Shown in pieces: positions 39,428-48,800 of a stretch of 64,000 nucleotides of DNA. Source of the stretch: Pseudomonas putida. Its GTDB lineage: Bacteria; Pseudomonadota; Gammaproteobacteria; Pseudomonadales; Pseudomonadaceae. Where the stretch lies: contig NZ_MNAH01000002.1 of assembly GCF_001976065.1 (NCBI RefSeq), positions 833,386 through 897,385 of the forward strand, in the 5' to 3' direction. A program made the translations under genes and the position numbers. The stretch's first letter is position 1; the number at the start of each line of letters is the position of its first letter. Under the pieces are notes generated by a model that saw only the letters and a list, made by a program, of their open reading frames with translations, ran no database searches and was not told the DNA's origin.

Positions 39428-39922
39428 TCAGCCGCGCTCGCGGGGAATCAGGCTCTGCAACTGCTGGGCCAGGAAGTTCGCATCGAAGGCAAAGGTGTCC
39501 GGGTCTTTCAGGCCATTGGTCTTGCGCCACTGCCAGTTCGTGGACGGTGGCAGGCACACCAGCGAGACGCTGCCATAACGCGCCGCAGTAAACCCCATCA
39601 CCGCCAGTGAAATCTGGCCGCCGACACCCATCACATCGGGCACGAACTCCACCGGCTTGCCGGCGATCAGGATGCTGAGCTTTTGCGTCTTGAAGGTGGA
39701 TGTCTCCACCGGAACACTGGGCCCCGACGCGACATACGCCTCGCGGCTCACTTCCAGCAAATGGGGGGCCTTGACCGGCTCCAGCCACTGCTGGATCTGA
39801 TCGAACAACTCATCAATGCGCCTCGCCCACTCGCTCGATTGCGCCTCGAACAACTGTTTCTTGTGCGCTTCGCTTTCTGCGTAGTGGCGAAGCATCTCGC
39901 CCAGTTGCTGTACATCGTCCAT
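39428..39922 (-). CDS. Hypothetical protein, unrecognised
   Basis: 164 residues from the ATG at 39920-39922 with AAGGAAC upstream; a 38-residue longer frame to 40036 overlaps the GNAT gene and is unlikely. The N-terminal ~60 residues are helical and charged (ESEAHKKQLFEAQSSEWARRI); the rest looks beta-rich, with KLSILIAGKPVEFVPDVMGVGGQISL and a Trp-rich TNWQWRK. There is no signal peptide, TM or known motif. It is downstream of the GNAT gene on the same strand, 110 bp apart. I do not recognise the family. Confidence 0.7.
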   Translation of the reverse strand: MDDVQQLGEMLRHYAESEAHKKQLFEAQSSEWARRIDELFDQIQQWLEPVKAPHLLEVSREAYVASGPSVPVETSTFKTQKLSILIAGKPVEFVPDVMGVGGQISLAVMGFTAARYGSVSLVCLPPSTNWQWRKTNGLKDPDTFAFDANFLAQQLQSLIPRERG

Positions 39923-40032
39923 TGCGGTGTTCCTTTGATTGGAGCGGTGCTGCGGACATTGAGCATGGCAGATGCGTGCCACCGGCGTACGACTAAAAGC
40001 ACGAGCGGTGGCATTTACCTCAGGACGTGCGA

Positions 40033-40554
40033 TCAATCAGCCTTGGGCATGCGCCGCAGGCGCGCCATGCTCAAGGTATCGACGTAGGCGCCGTCGCGCA
40101 CCGCATAGTCGCGAAACAGCCCTTCGTCTTCGAAGCCGAACTTGCGGTACAGGCCGATGGCGGCTGCGTTGTCGGCATACACGCTCAGCTCGACCCGCCG
40201 CAGGTTCATCCAGTTGTCCGCGATATCCAGCGCCGCCGCCAACAGTTTCGAGCCCACGCCCTTGCCCTGCCACGCGGGCGCAACGCCCATGCCGAAATTA
40301 CCGACATGGCTTCGACGGATACGGGAAAATTGTTCCAGGGTGAGGCTGCCGATCACCGTCCCTTGGTGCAGGGCCACCAGTTGAATGACCCGCTCGTTGT
40401 CCGTCGCCATGCGTTTGTGCCAGGTCTCGGTGGACGGGAACGGCATTTGCAACGTTTGACGTGCGACAAGCGGGTCGCGGTAAAGCTCGGTAATGCCTGC
40501 AACGTGGGAATCGTTGAGGCGTTCCAGGGTGATGACGGCGTCGGTGGCGGTCAT
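40033..40554 (-). CDS. GNAT family N-acetyltransferase
   Basis: 173 residues with the GNAT acetyl-CoA loop VAPAWQGKGVGSKLL near 92-106 and the C-terminal NAAAIGLYRKFGFEDEGLFRDYAVRDG typical of amino-acid N-acetyltransferases of the YhhY/phosphinothricin type. The motif order is complete. The start ATG at 40554 lies 21 bases before a GGATGAATC-like stretch, so the ribosome binding site is weak. It is a single gene; the substrate cannot be told from context. Confidence 0.87.
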   Translation of the reverse strand: MTATDAVITLERLNDSHVAGITELYRDPLVARQTLQMPFPSTETWHKRMATDNERVIQLVALHQGTVIGSLTLEQFSRIRRSHVGNFGMGVAPAWQGKGVGSKLLAAALDIADNWMNLRRVELSVYADNAAAIGLYRKFGFEDEGLFRDYAVRDGAYVDTLSMARLRRMPKAD

Positions 40555-40635
40555 GGGGGATTCATCCTTGATGGCAGACAGGGTCTGCCTACTCTAACGC
40601 ATCATTGATGGCAAAGACCCTGCAGGAGCGAGCGA

Positions 40636-41613
40636 CTACAAAAACCACTCCCGTCGCTCTTCGAAGGTACTGAGGATCAACTCGACAATCGCCTGCACCT
40701 GCACCTCGCCCTCTGACTCGACATTCACCGCCATCCACACCTGGCGCTGCATCGACGGGCTGAACAGCCCCGGCAAGCCGATCAAGCCACGGTCGAAGTG
40801 GCGCATGTAGGCGGGCAACAGGCCGATGCAGGCGCTGCAACGGACCATCTCCAGCATCAGCTCATAGGAATGCGACTGCACGACCCCGGCCAGGCGCTGG
40901 TCGACCAGGTCGTTCCAGGGCCGAAAACTGTCGATCTGCCGATCGTGCTGCCATTGCACGAGCATGAAATCGGCGAGGTCATCGAGGCCGTCCGGGCGCG
41001 CGGCGACCCGCGAATAACGCTTGGCGATATGAGGCATGTAGTCGAGTCGCGCCAGGCAACGGGGATCGCTGACGGCGAAACTCGGGCCCGGCAGCGGCGA
41101 GTCGGTACCCGCCAGCCACACCACGACATCGGCGCTGACGGCCTGCAGGGACAATTCGCTGTCGAGGCTGATGATGTCCAGGCGAGCACTGGCATTGCGT
41201 CGCAGCAACGCCACCAGATCGCGACCGAGGATGTCGTGCAGGATGGTCTCGGCGACCGCAAGTCGCACCCGCGGCTGCTCGATCACCGGCAGCTCCCGTT
41301 CATGGGCCAGCGCTGTCAACTGCCTGTGCAGTTGCAGGCCGTCACGACTGAGCACCAGACCGTTCTCCGAAGGGCCAAACAACGAACACTGCAACTGCTT
41401 TTCAAGCTGAGCCAAGTGCTTGCGCAACAGGGTTGCCTTGATATTGAGGCGCCGGGCGGCCTGCATGAAGCAGCCGCAACGGGCAGTAATGCTGAAGCAC
41501 CGTGCCTGTTGCGGATCGATTTGCGCCGCACGGTTGCGCCAGGAAGGGGTTTTATCGAGAGAGGCGGGATATTGCGCTAAAAGCGGGTCGTCGCTGGTTT
41601 CCATGAATGACAT
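40636..41613 (-). CDS. LysR family transcriptional regulator
   Basis: 325 residues. After an unusual ~35-residue N-terminal extension (METSDDPLLAQYPASLDK) comes the LysR winged helix (ARCFSITARCGCFMQAARRL to KHLAQLEKQLQCSLF), then a periplasmic-binding-protein-like effector domain with SYELMLEMVRCSACIGLLPAYM. Four cysteines lie in or near the HTH. The ATG at 41613 follows GGGAG; a second ATG at 41604 is possible. It lies 73 bp after the AhpD-like gene on the same strand. No divergent target is adjacent, unusual for LysR genes. Confidence 0.83.
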   Translation of the reverse strand: MSFMETSDDPLLAQYPASLDKTPSWRNRAAQIDPQQARCFSITARCGCFMQAARRLNIKATLLRKHLAQLEKQLQCSLFGPSENGLVLSRDGLQLHRQLTALAHERELPVIEQPRVRLAVAETILHDILGRDLVALLRRNASARLDIISLDSELSLQAVSADVVVWLAGTDSPLPGPSFAVSDPRCLARLDYMPHIAKRYSRVAARPDGLDDLADFMLVQWQHDRQIDSFRPWNDLVDQRLAGVVQSHSYELMLEMVRCSACIGLLPAYMRHFDRGLIGLPGLFSPSMQRQVWMAVNVESEGEVQVQAIVELILSTFEERREWFL

Positions 41614-41686
41614 CGATGACTCCCTGTCGATCTATCAGTGGGAGCTCCATTTTGAGCATCGTGCATGAACGATGTGTGACAGCGGT

Positions 41687-42127
41687 TCAGGCGCTGGGCG
41701 CCTGTCGAAAGCTCACGGCCAGGCGGTTCCAACTGTTGATGGTGGTGACAGCGATGGTCAGGTCCACCAGTTCGCCTTCGCTGAATTCCCCTCGCGCCTG
41801 CTCGTAGACGTCGTCCGGCACATGGCTTTGCGAAAGCAGCGTCACCGCCTCGGTCCAGGCCAGGGCTGCCCTCTCGCGCGGGTTGAAGAAATTGCTGTCG
41901 CGCCAGACCACGATGCAATACAGGCGGCGGTCGGTTTCACCCAGACGCCGGGCATCCACCGAGTGCATGTCGGTGCAGAACGCACAGCCGTTGAGCTGCG
42001 AGGCACGGATCTTGACCAGGTGCAGCAGCGACGGCTCGATGCTCAGGTGGCTGGTCAGGGCTTCCATGGCGATCATCGCTTTCATCGCCTTGGGCGAGGC
42101 GCTGTAGTAATCCAGGCGGGGGTTCAT
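41687..42127 (-). CDS. AhpD-like carboxymuconolactone decarboxylase family protein
   Basis: 146 residues with the redox motif C48-A-F-C51 followed by His55 (NGCAFCTDMH), the signature of AhpD-like alkylhydroperoxidase members. ERAALAWTEAVTLL and TINSWNRLAVSFR complete the family core. It probably reduces peroxides or disulfides. It is divergent from the MocR-type gene with a 205-bp shared region, the usual arrangement for a MocR target. The start ATG at 42127 has only GGTCGCGCC upstream. Confidence 0.9.
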   Translation of the reverse strand: MNPRLDYYSASPKAMKAMIAMEALTSHLSIEPSLLHLVKIRASQLNGCAFCTDMHSVDARRLGETDRRLYCIVVWRDSNFFNPRERAALAWTEAVTLLSQSHVPDDVYEQARGEFSEGELVDLTIAVTTINSWNRLAVSFRQAPSA

Positions 42128-42332
42128 GGCGCGACCTCGGGTAGCGACGGTGTGTCCTCAAGGTAGTCGTTGATAACGCTGCGTTACACATCCAATTATG
42201 CGAATTTTCCGTGGACCACCGGGCCGCAGACCAATTGGCGGTTTTTCCACCACGCAACTACTGCATGAACACCGGTTGAGGTTAATCTGGCGCGATGCAC
42301 ACGCGACTCAATTGCCCTGGAGCCTTGCCGGT
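42128..42332. promoter_or_regulatory. Divergent promoter region between AhpD-like and MocR genes
   Basis: The two genes diverge from here. GACCA occurs twice as direct repeats at 42214-42218 and 42229-42233, 15 bp apart, with the second inside GACCAATTGG. MocR proteins such as GabR and PdxR bind direct repeats in divergent promoters, so this is a candidate operator. No strong -35/-10 pair was identified. Confidence 0.35.
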
Positions 42333-43766
42333 ATGGAACTACATGTCGTCATCAACGGCCGCAAGGACCTGGCGGGCCAGTTGTACAAGCAACTGCGCGG
42401 CGCTATCGAATCGGGCCGCCTGGCAGCCGGGACACAACTGCCGCCAAGTCGCCTGCTGGCCGAGCAACTGGGCATCTCGCGCAAGACCATTTCCGATACC
42501 TATGCGCAGTTGACCTATGAGAACTTTCTCACCGGGGTGATCGGCAAAGGCACCTACGTCAACGCGCGGGCCTCGAAAGTTCAGCGCAAGCAGAGCCATA
42601 ACGAGCTCGCCGGGTTCGAGGTGATCGAATCATGGCGCAAGCTGCCGGTGTTCCTGCGTCACCCGACGCTCGAAGGCTCGCTGCGTTACGACTTCATTGG
42701 CGGCGCCACCAGCAAGGGCCAGTTTCCCCAGGACGACTGGCGGCGCTGCACCTCCCATGCGTTGCGCCAGATTGCCGGGTCCAAGGGTTTCTACAGCCTA
42801 CCCGAAGGCCTGCCTGCGCTGCGCAATGCCATCGCGCAGCACATCGCTTTTTCTCGCGGGGTCAATTGCCAGGATGAGGACGTGGTGGTGTGCAATGGCG
42901 CACAACAGGCGCTGGACCTGATTTCCCGAGTATTGACGCGCCCGGGCAGCATCGTGGCCATGGAAGACCCCGGGTATCCGCCGGCACGCCTGCTGTTCGG
43001 CACTCACGGCGCCACGGTGATTGGCGTGCCGGTGGACGCCGAAGGCATTGTGGTGGACAAGATCCCTCTCGGCACGCGGCTGATCTACGTCACCCCCTCG
43101 CACCAATTCCCCTTGGGCATGCCCATGAGCCAGGAGCGACGAGTCGCATTGCTGGCCAAGGCCCATGAACTGGGCGCGATCATCATCGAGGACGACTACG
43201 ACAGCGAGTTCCGCTACGAAGGCCGCCCCACAGACTCGCTGCAAAGCATGGATGATCGCGGGATCGTCGCCTACGTCGGGACCTTCTCGAAAACCCTGCT
43301 GCCGGAGCTGCGCCTGGGTTACGCGATCCTGCCGCCCGCCATCCTCGAGGCGGTGGTGCGCGCCAAACAACTGACCGACCTGCATACCTCCACCTTGCCC
43401 CAGTGGGCGCTGGCCAAATTCATCGCTGAAGGCTGCCTGCTCAAGCACATTCGTCGTTGCCATACGATCTACGCGGGCCGGCGTGAGCGGATCCTGGCGC
43501 GCATGGCCGGTGATCTCTCGCCCTGGCTTGAGGCAGTGCCAACCACCGCGGGTTTTCACATGGTGGTGCTGTGCAAGGTACCGATCGATGTGGCGCTGGT
43601 GATCGAACTGGCGAAAAAGGTTGAAGTCGGGCTCTATGCCATCGACAGCTTTTTCTACCAGCAAGCGCCCCAGGACGGGTTTTACTTGGGGTTTGGCGCC
43701 ATCGAGACCCTGGACATCGACATCGCCCTGGATCGTTTTCGGGACATTCTGCAGCAGGTTGCCTGA
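42333..43766 (+). CDS. MocR/PdxR-type GntR regulator with aminotransferase-like domain
   Basis: 477 residues starting MELHVVINGRKDLAGQLY. The GntR helix-turn-helix spans 12-75 (TQLPPSRLLAEQLGISRKTI). In the aminotransferase-like domain, Lys320 in YVGTFSKTLLPELRLGY is the predicted PLP lysine, with IIEDDYDSEFRYEGRP upstream. It fits the PdxR/GabR subgroup better than the MocR at 6354. Divergent from the AhpD-like gene, its likely target, and upstream of an ABM-domain gene. The start at 42333 is chosen because the 45 upstream codons read as non-coding; GGAG lies about 14 bases before it. Confidence 0.9.
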   Translation: MELHVVINGRKDLAGQLYKQLRGAIESGRLAAGTQLPPSRLLAEQLGISRKTISDTYAQLTYENFLTGVIGKGTYVNARASKVQRKQSHNELAGFEVIESWRKLPVFLRHPTLEGSLRYDFIGGATSKGQFPQDDWRRCTSHALRQIAGSKGFYSLPEGLPALRNAIAQHIAFSRGVNCQDEDVVVCNGAQQALDLISRVLTRPGSIVAMEDPGYPPARLLFGTHGATVIGVPVDAEGIVVDKIPLGTRLIYVTPSHQFPLGMPMSQERRVALLAKAHELGAIIIEDDYDSEFRYEGRPTDSLQSMDDRGIVAYVGTFSKTLLPELRLGYAILPPAILEAVVRAKQLTDLHTSTLPQWALAKFIAEGCLLKHIRRCHTIYAGRRERILARMAGDLSPWLEAVPTTAGFHMVVLCKVPIDVALVIELAKKVEVGLYAIDSFFYQQAPQDGFYLGFGAIETLDIDIALDRFRDILQQVA

Positions 43767-43890
43767 CGCATTGGTCTGCGCCTTTATTCAGCGATTGGCT
43801 ATTGGTGGTCCGGGGGAGCAGGCCTATCCTGCATAGGCGTTATCCCTCAATGAGCAGGATACGTCCGGCCTGATTCAGGAGTGAGTGCCA

Positions 43891-44184
43891 ATGTCCCACA
43901 ACGTAATCAATACCGTAAAGGTTCAGGCCGTCGCCGGCCGCTCGGATGAACTGGGTCAGCAATTGCAAAAGATTGTCGACACCCTGCGCGAACTACCGGG
44001 CTGTGAATCCTATATGGTCGACCGCTGCCCTGAGGACAGTAATCGCTGGACTGTCAGCGCCCACTGGCAATCGGAAACGGCCATGCAATCACACTTCAAC
44101 AGTCCCCAGGTGCAAGGCTTCATCGACCTGATCGATTGCCAACTGGCCAATGCCGTCGACTTCAACAGCTTTCCGATCAGATAA
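43891..44184 (+). CDS. Antibiotic biosynthesis monooxygenase (ABM) domain protein
   Basis: 97 residues. VKVQAVAGRSDELGQQLQKI, PGCESYMVDRCPEDSNRW and VSAHWQSETAMQSHFNSPQV match the dimeric ABM/YgiN ferredoxin-like fold. Such small proteins include quinone- and heme-acting monooxygenases. CAGGAG precedes the ATG at 43891; GTG at 43885 would add two residues. It is 124 bp after the MocR gene and is followed by a hairpin, so it could be part of the MocR regulon. Function not assignable more precisely. Confidence 0.82.
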   Translation: MSHNVINTVKVQAVAGRSDELGQQLQKIVDTLRELPGCESYMVDRCPEDSNRWTVSAHWQSETAMQSHFNSPQVQGFIDLIDCQLANAVDFNSFPIR

Positions 44185-44193
44185 GACCCGATT

Positions 44194-44267
44194 AAAGATC
44201 GCAGCCCTTGGCCGCGCTTGCAGAGTATGGGTACCTCTGCAAACGTTGTCGGGGACTGCGATCTTTT
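44194..44267. terminator. AAAGATCGCAG hairpin after the ABM gene
   Basis: AAAGATCGCAG at 44194-44204 and CTGCGATCTTTT at 44256-44267 form the outer stem, with TGCAGAG/CTCTGCA inside. It ends in a T-run, so it probably terminates transcription. Same repeat family as 7768 and 60506. Confidence 0.65.
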
Positions 44268-44380
44268 TCGTTCCGCGTCGCATATTGGTCCCCTCGCCTT
44301 CGCGAAAATTGGCTGTTTGTTTGCCTCCCCTGACGCAATAGATTGGTCCCTGACAACTCACCACTGCAGGTTAATGAACC

Positions 44381-44800
44381 ATGAACGTCTTGCGTTTCTG
44401 TGCCGCTCCCCTTGCTGCCCTCGCCCTGATCCTGTCCTCTTCGGCCTTCGCCCATGAAGCCGGCGACCCTTCGGAAAAAGTCACGGTATTGCAGGACCAG
44501 ATGCTGAAAAACGTACCGGGCAAGAAGGCGCTGATGATCGAGGTCGACTATGAGCCCGGCCAATCATCCATCGCCCACAAACACGACGGTACCGCCATGG
44601 CGTACGTCCTCTCGGGGTCCATTGTTTCTCAGGTAAGGGGCGAGAAAGCGGTGTCCTACAAGGCCGGCGAATACTGGTACGAAGCCGCCGGCTCCGAACA
44701 CCTGGTGTCGAAAAACGCCAGCGCGACCGAGCCTGCAAAATTGCTGGTATTCATGGTGTTGTCGCCGGACGAAAAAGTACTTGTACCCTTGAAAAACTGA
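44381..44800 (+). CDS. Exported cupin-domain protein
   Basis: 139 residues with a signal peptide (APLAALALILSSSAFA). Cupin motif 1 is AHKHDGTAMAYVLSG and motif 2 GEYWYEAAGSEHLVSKN; the His residues needed for a metal are present (HKH and EH). Likely a periplasmic cupin of unknown function. The ATG at 44381 has TTAATGAACC rather than a strong ribosome binding site. It is followed by its own terminator. Confidence 0.87.
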   Translation: MNVLRFCAAPLAALALILSSSAFAHEAGDPSEKVTVLQDQMLKNVPGKKALMIEVDYEPGQSSIAHKHDGTAMAYVLSGSIVSQVRGEKAVSYKAGEYWYEAAGSEHLVSKNASATEPAKLLVFMVLSPDEKVLVPLKN

Positions 44801-44829
44801 TCGCTGAACGAACAGCCATAACTATAAAT

Positions 44830-44858
44830 CCCGAATCAGCCGATTCGGGACTTTTTAT
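44830..44858 (+). terminator. Rho-independent terminator after the cupin gene
   Basis: 8-bp stem CCCGAATC / GATTCGGG with a 4-nt loop, followed by ACTTTTTATTT, 30 bp past the stop. Confidence 0.9.
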
Positions 44859-44887
44859 TTCTCCCAGCAATTAACCAACTCTCTTTA

Positions 44888-44930
44888 AATCAAACAAAAC
44901 TATCCACCCGTTGATTAGGGCTGTTTGATT
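44888..44930. promoter_or_regulatory. Inverted repeat AATCAAACA...TGTTTGATT upstream of the lipoprotein gene
   Basis: Perfect 9-bp arms at 44888-44896 and 44922-44930 are separated by 25 bp in an AT-rich stretch about 90 bp before the lipoprotein start. It may be a regulator binding pair overlapping the promoter. No T-run follows, so it is not a terminator. Confidence 0.4.
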
Positions 44931-45000
44931 ATTACACGACCGGTTTAGTCTGGAGACAGCGCCGGTTACTGCCCGGCCATTAACTTTCCGACTTTGATAT

Positions 45001-45018
45001 TGTTTCACCGGAGAAACA
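45001..45018 (+). promoter_or_regulatory. Hairpin enclosing the lipoprotein ribosome binding site
   Basis: TGTTTC-ACCGGA-GAAACA can form a 6-bp stem whose loop and 3' arm hold the GGAGA ribosome binding site, ending 2 bases before the ATG at 45021. The stem is short and AT-rich, so it would melt with heat; a thermosensitive or protein-controlled site is possible but unproven. Confidence 0.3.
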
Positions 45019-45020
45019 CC

Positions 45021-45731
45021 ATGAAACTTGTACTGGTCAGTACGTTGACGATGGCAGCGCTATTAGCCGGCTGCTCGATTCCCACTGCTCCGTCCGCGGT
45101 TTCATCGCTGGACGGTATCTTCACCGAACCGGTGGGTCGCAGCAGTACAACCCTTATTCCCAACGGTAACCATGTTTCCCTGGGCGTGGTGTACAGCCGC
45201 AACACCCAGGAAAATCGCGCCTATCTGCAGGACTACCAAGCCAATGCCGGCACCGGTTTCGGCCAGAGCCTGCTGGTTCAACCGATCCACGACGCCTATG
45301 TCGCCACGTCCAAGCCTGATCTGGCCGTGGACTGGGTCAAGGCCTCGCTGCAACGCCAGTTCGGTTCGGTCACGGTCTACCCGGACATGCAGAGCCTCAG
45401 GGCGGCGCAACCGGACGTGGTCGCCATCGTCGACAGCCGCAGCCAGTTGATCACCTCGCGCAGTTCGGACGTCGAGGCCCATGTCAGTGCCGATTTCTAT
45501 GATCGCAACTTTAACTACATTGGCACTGCAAAAGGTCATGACGCCGTAGCACTGAGCCCGGTGTGGGCAGACTTTAAACGCAGTGAAGAGATCGTCGCCG
45601 ATATTAACGAACAGCAGAATGTGCAAGTAAGGGCACTGCAGAAGTTTGACCAGTCGCTCAGTAATTTATTGACCAGGCCGACAGATAAAGTGTCGATGAT
45701 TGATAGCAAACAAGGTCATAAGTTGTATTGA
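45021..45731 (+). CDS. Hypothetical lipoprotein
   Basis: 236 residues. Lipobox LLAGC, with Cys at about residue 18, after a charged start (MKLVLVSTLTMAALLAGC). The mature part has HVSLGVVYSRNTQENRAYLQ, PDVVAIVDSRSQLITSRSSD and AHVSADFYDRNFNYIGTAKG. The middle resembles the alternating pattern of periplasmic assembly lipoproteins, but I do not recognise the family. GGAGA precedes the ATG at 45021. It is monocistronic between an inverted-repeat promoter region and a bidirectional terminator shared with gdhB. Confidence 0.75.
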   Translation: MKLVLVSTLTMAALLAGCSIPTAPSAVSSLDGIFTEPVGRSSTTLIPNGNHVSLGVVYSRNTQENRAYLQDYQANAGTGFGQSLLVQPIHDAYVATSKPDLAVDWVKASLQRQFGSVTVYPDMQSLRAAQPDVVAIVDSRSQLITSRSSDVEAHVSADFYDRNFNYIGTAKGHDAVALSPVWADFKRSEEIVADINEQQNVQVRALQKFDQSLSNLLTRPTDKVSMIDSKQGHKLY

Positions 45732-45794
45732 AAGATAGGGCCCCGGGCGGCGCTCCGACGAAGGGGCCGGAATTGTCGCTATAAAAACCCAGGC

Positions 45795-45831
45795 CAAAAA
45801 AAGCCCCGCATCTCTCAATGCGGGGCTTTTT
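45795..45831. terminator. Bidirectional terminator between the lipoprotein gene and gdhB
   Basis: AAAAAAGCCCCGCAT-CTCTCA-ATGCGGGGCTTTTT: a GC-rich stem flanked by A-run and T-run, so it can stop both the plus-strand lipoprotein transcript and the minus-strand gdhB transcript. Confidence 0.93.
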
Positions 45832-45845
45832 CATTCAACGGCTGA

Positions 45846-48800
45846 TCAGGCCGCCGGTTCCAGCTCTGCGCTGGCAGTTGCAGGGGCTGTCACCACCGCT
45901 TGCCCGCTCAACGCCAGGTCCAGCAGTTCACGGTTGGCCACTGCGTACATGGCGTAGTCCGTGCCGCTGGCGGCACGGATTTCCACCAGCATGGCGCGCC
46001 AGCGTTCGATCATGCTGCCGTGCTGCGCCATCCACAGCGACAGGCGTGTTTCCACGTCCTGGGTGCCGTCGCCCTGTTGCAGGACCGAGATGGTGATCGC
46101 ACGTTGCTGCCAGTCGACGTCATCGCGGAACGCTTCACGGGCCAGGGCCTGCCAGTTGTTTTCAACCGGCAGGGCACTGATCTGTTGCAGGTACCAGGTG
46201 ATATCCAGCGCGCTACCCACCGCGAAGTAGGCCTTGGCCACGTCCGCAGGGTTCTGGCCGGTCACGTCGGAGGCCTCGATAATCGGCAGCAGGGTGTACA
46301 GGTGCGAGGTGCCCGCAACCATACGCGCCAGCAACTCCGGCACACCGGCCTGGACGTACGCCTGATAGCGCGATTGCCAGTTTTCGCGGATCTCGCCACT
46401 GAGCAGTTCGTCGAGCTTGAGACCCAGCTCCTTCAGGTGCGGACCGAAGTGCGCGACGTCACGGGCAGCGTTCTGCTCGTTGCGACGGGCACGCAGGAAC
46501 CAGCGCGTGGCGCGACGGCCCAGGCGCATCAGCTCGTCCATCAGCTCCAGTTGCACGTCGGCGGAAACCTGGTAGTCCAGGGCTTCGATCTGACGGAACC
46601 AGTGCGGGAGGTGGAAAATGTCACGCACGATCACATAGGCGCCGGCGACATTCGCCGGGCTCATGCCGGTCGACTCCTTGAGTCGCTGAACGAAGGTGAT
46701 GCCCATGTGGTTGACCAGGTCGTTGGCGATCTGGGTGCTGACGATTTCGCGCTTCAGACGGTGACGACGCATGGCTGCGGAGAACTTGCTTACCAGCGTT
46801 GGCGGGAAAGCGGTTTCCATGTCGCGGGTCAGGTAGTCGTCGTCCGGCACCAGGGAACCCAGCAGCTGCTCCTTGAGGTCGATCTTGCTGTAGGAGATCA
46901 GCACCGACAGCTCGGCACGGGTCAGGCCATGGCCTTCGGCGATGCGCTCGTTGAGCGCTTCTTCGTTGGGCAGGAACTCGATGGCGCGATCCAGCTTGCC
47001 GCGACCTTCCAGATCGTTCATCAGGCGCTTGTATTCGGCAATCCGTGGCAAGGCGCGACGGGCTGCCAGGGACAGGGCCTGGGTCTGCTTGTAGTTGTTG
47101 CCCAGTACCAGGCCACCGACTTCGTCGGTCATGCTCGCCAGCAACTGGTTACGTTGCTTGTCGGTCATGTCGCCAGCCTGAACCACTTCGTTCAGCAGGA
47201 TCTTGATGTTCACTTCGTGGTCGGAGCAGTCCACACCACCGGCGTTGTCGATGAAGTCGGTGTTGGAACCGCCGCCATTGAGGCCAAACTCCACGCGACC
47301 CAGTTGGGTCATGCCGAGGTTACCGCCCTCGCCCACCACTTTGCAGCGCAGCTCGTTGCCGTTCACGCGCAGTGCATCGTTGGCCTTGTCACCCACATCG
47401 GCGTGGCTTTCGCTGCTGGCCTTGACGTAGGTACCGATACCGCCGTTCCACAACAGGTCCACCGGTGCCTTGAGCAAGGCATTGAGCAGTTCGGTCGGGG
47501 TCAGCTTGTCGGCCTGGATGTCGAAGCGTTCCTGCATCTGCGGGGAAATCGCGATGCTCTTGGCGCTACGGGAGAAGATACCGCCGCCTTCGGACATGAT
47601 GCTGGTGTCGTAATCCGACCAGGCCGAACGTGGCAGGTCGAACAGGCGCTGACGCTCGGCGAAGCTGGTCGCCGGGTTCGGGTTCGGGTCGATGAAGATG
47701 TGCAGGTGGTTGAACGCTGCGACCAGTTGCAGCTTGTCGGACATCAGCAAGCCGTTACCGAACACGTCACCGGCCATGTCGCCGACGCCCACTACAGTGA
47801 TGCTGTCTTCCTGGACATTGATGCCGCGCTCGCGGAAGTGGCGTTGTACGCCAACCCACGCGCCCTTGGCGGTGATGCCCATTTTCTTGTGGTCGTAACC
47901 GGCCGAACCACCGGACGCGAACGCGTCACCCAGCCAGAAGCCGTAGTCGATGGCGATGCCGTTGGCGATGTCGGAGAAGGTCGCGGTGCCCTTGTCCGCG
48001 GCAACCACCAGGTACGGGTCATCGTCGTCATGACGCACGACATTGGCCGGCGGCACCAGGGCGCCGTCTTTCAGGTTGTCGGTGATGTCCAACAGGCCCG
48101 AAATGAAGATGCGGTAGCAGGCGATGCCCTCGGCCGCGATCTCGTCACGGCTGCCACCCAGTGGCAGGCGACGCGGCAGGAAGCCGCCCTTGGCACCCAC
48201 CGGCACGATCACCGAGTTCTTCACTTGCTGGGCTTTTACCAGGCCCAGGACTTCGGTACGGAAGTCTTCTTCACGGTCGGACCAGCGCAGGCCGCCACGG
48301 GCAACGTTGCCGAAGCGCAGGTGCACGCCTTCGACGCGTGGCGAGTAGACGAAAATCTCGAACTTCGGCACCGGCTTGGGCAGCTCGGGGATCAAGTGTG
48401 GATTGAACTTGAAGCTGAAGTACGACTTGTTTTGGCCGTTGGCGTCGGTCTGGTAGAAGTTGGTCCGCAGGGTGGCCTTGATCAGGTCCAGGTAGCGACG
48501 CAGGATGCGGTCTTCGTTCAGTACCTGCACATCGTCCAGTGCGGTCAGGATCGCATGCTCCAGACGTTGCTCGAGGTCGTCACTGCTCAGCTTGCGTGCC
48601 AGGTAGAAGCGGGTCTTGAACAACCGGGTCAGCTCGCGAGCGATGTCGGTGTGGTTGTTCAGGGTGCTGGCGATGTAGCCGAGGTCGAAGCCCAGGCGGA
48701 TCTGCTTGAGGTAACGGGCGTAGGCACGCAGCAGCGCCACGTCACGCCATGGCAGGCCGGCGGTCAGTACCAGGCGGTTGAACGCATCATTCTCGGCATC

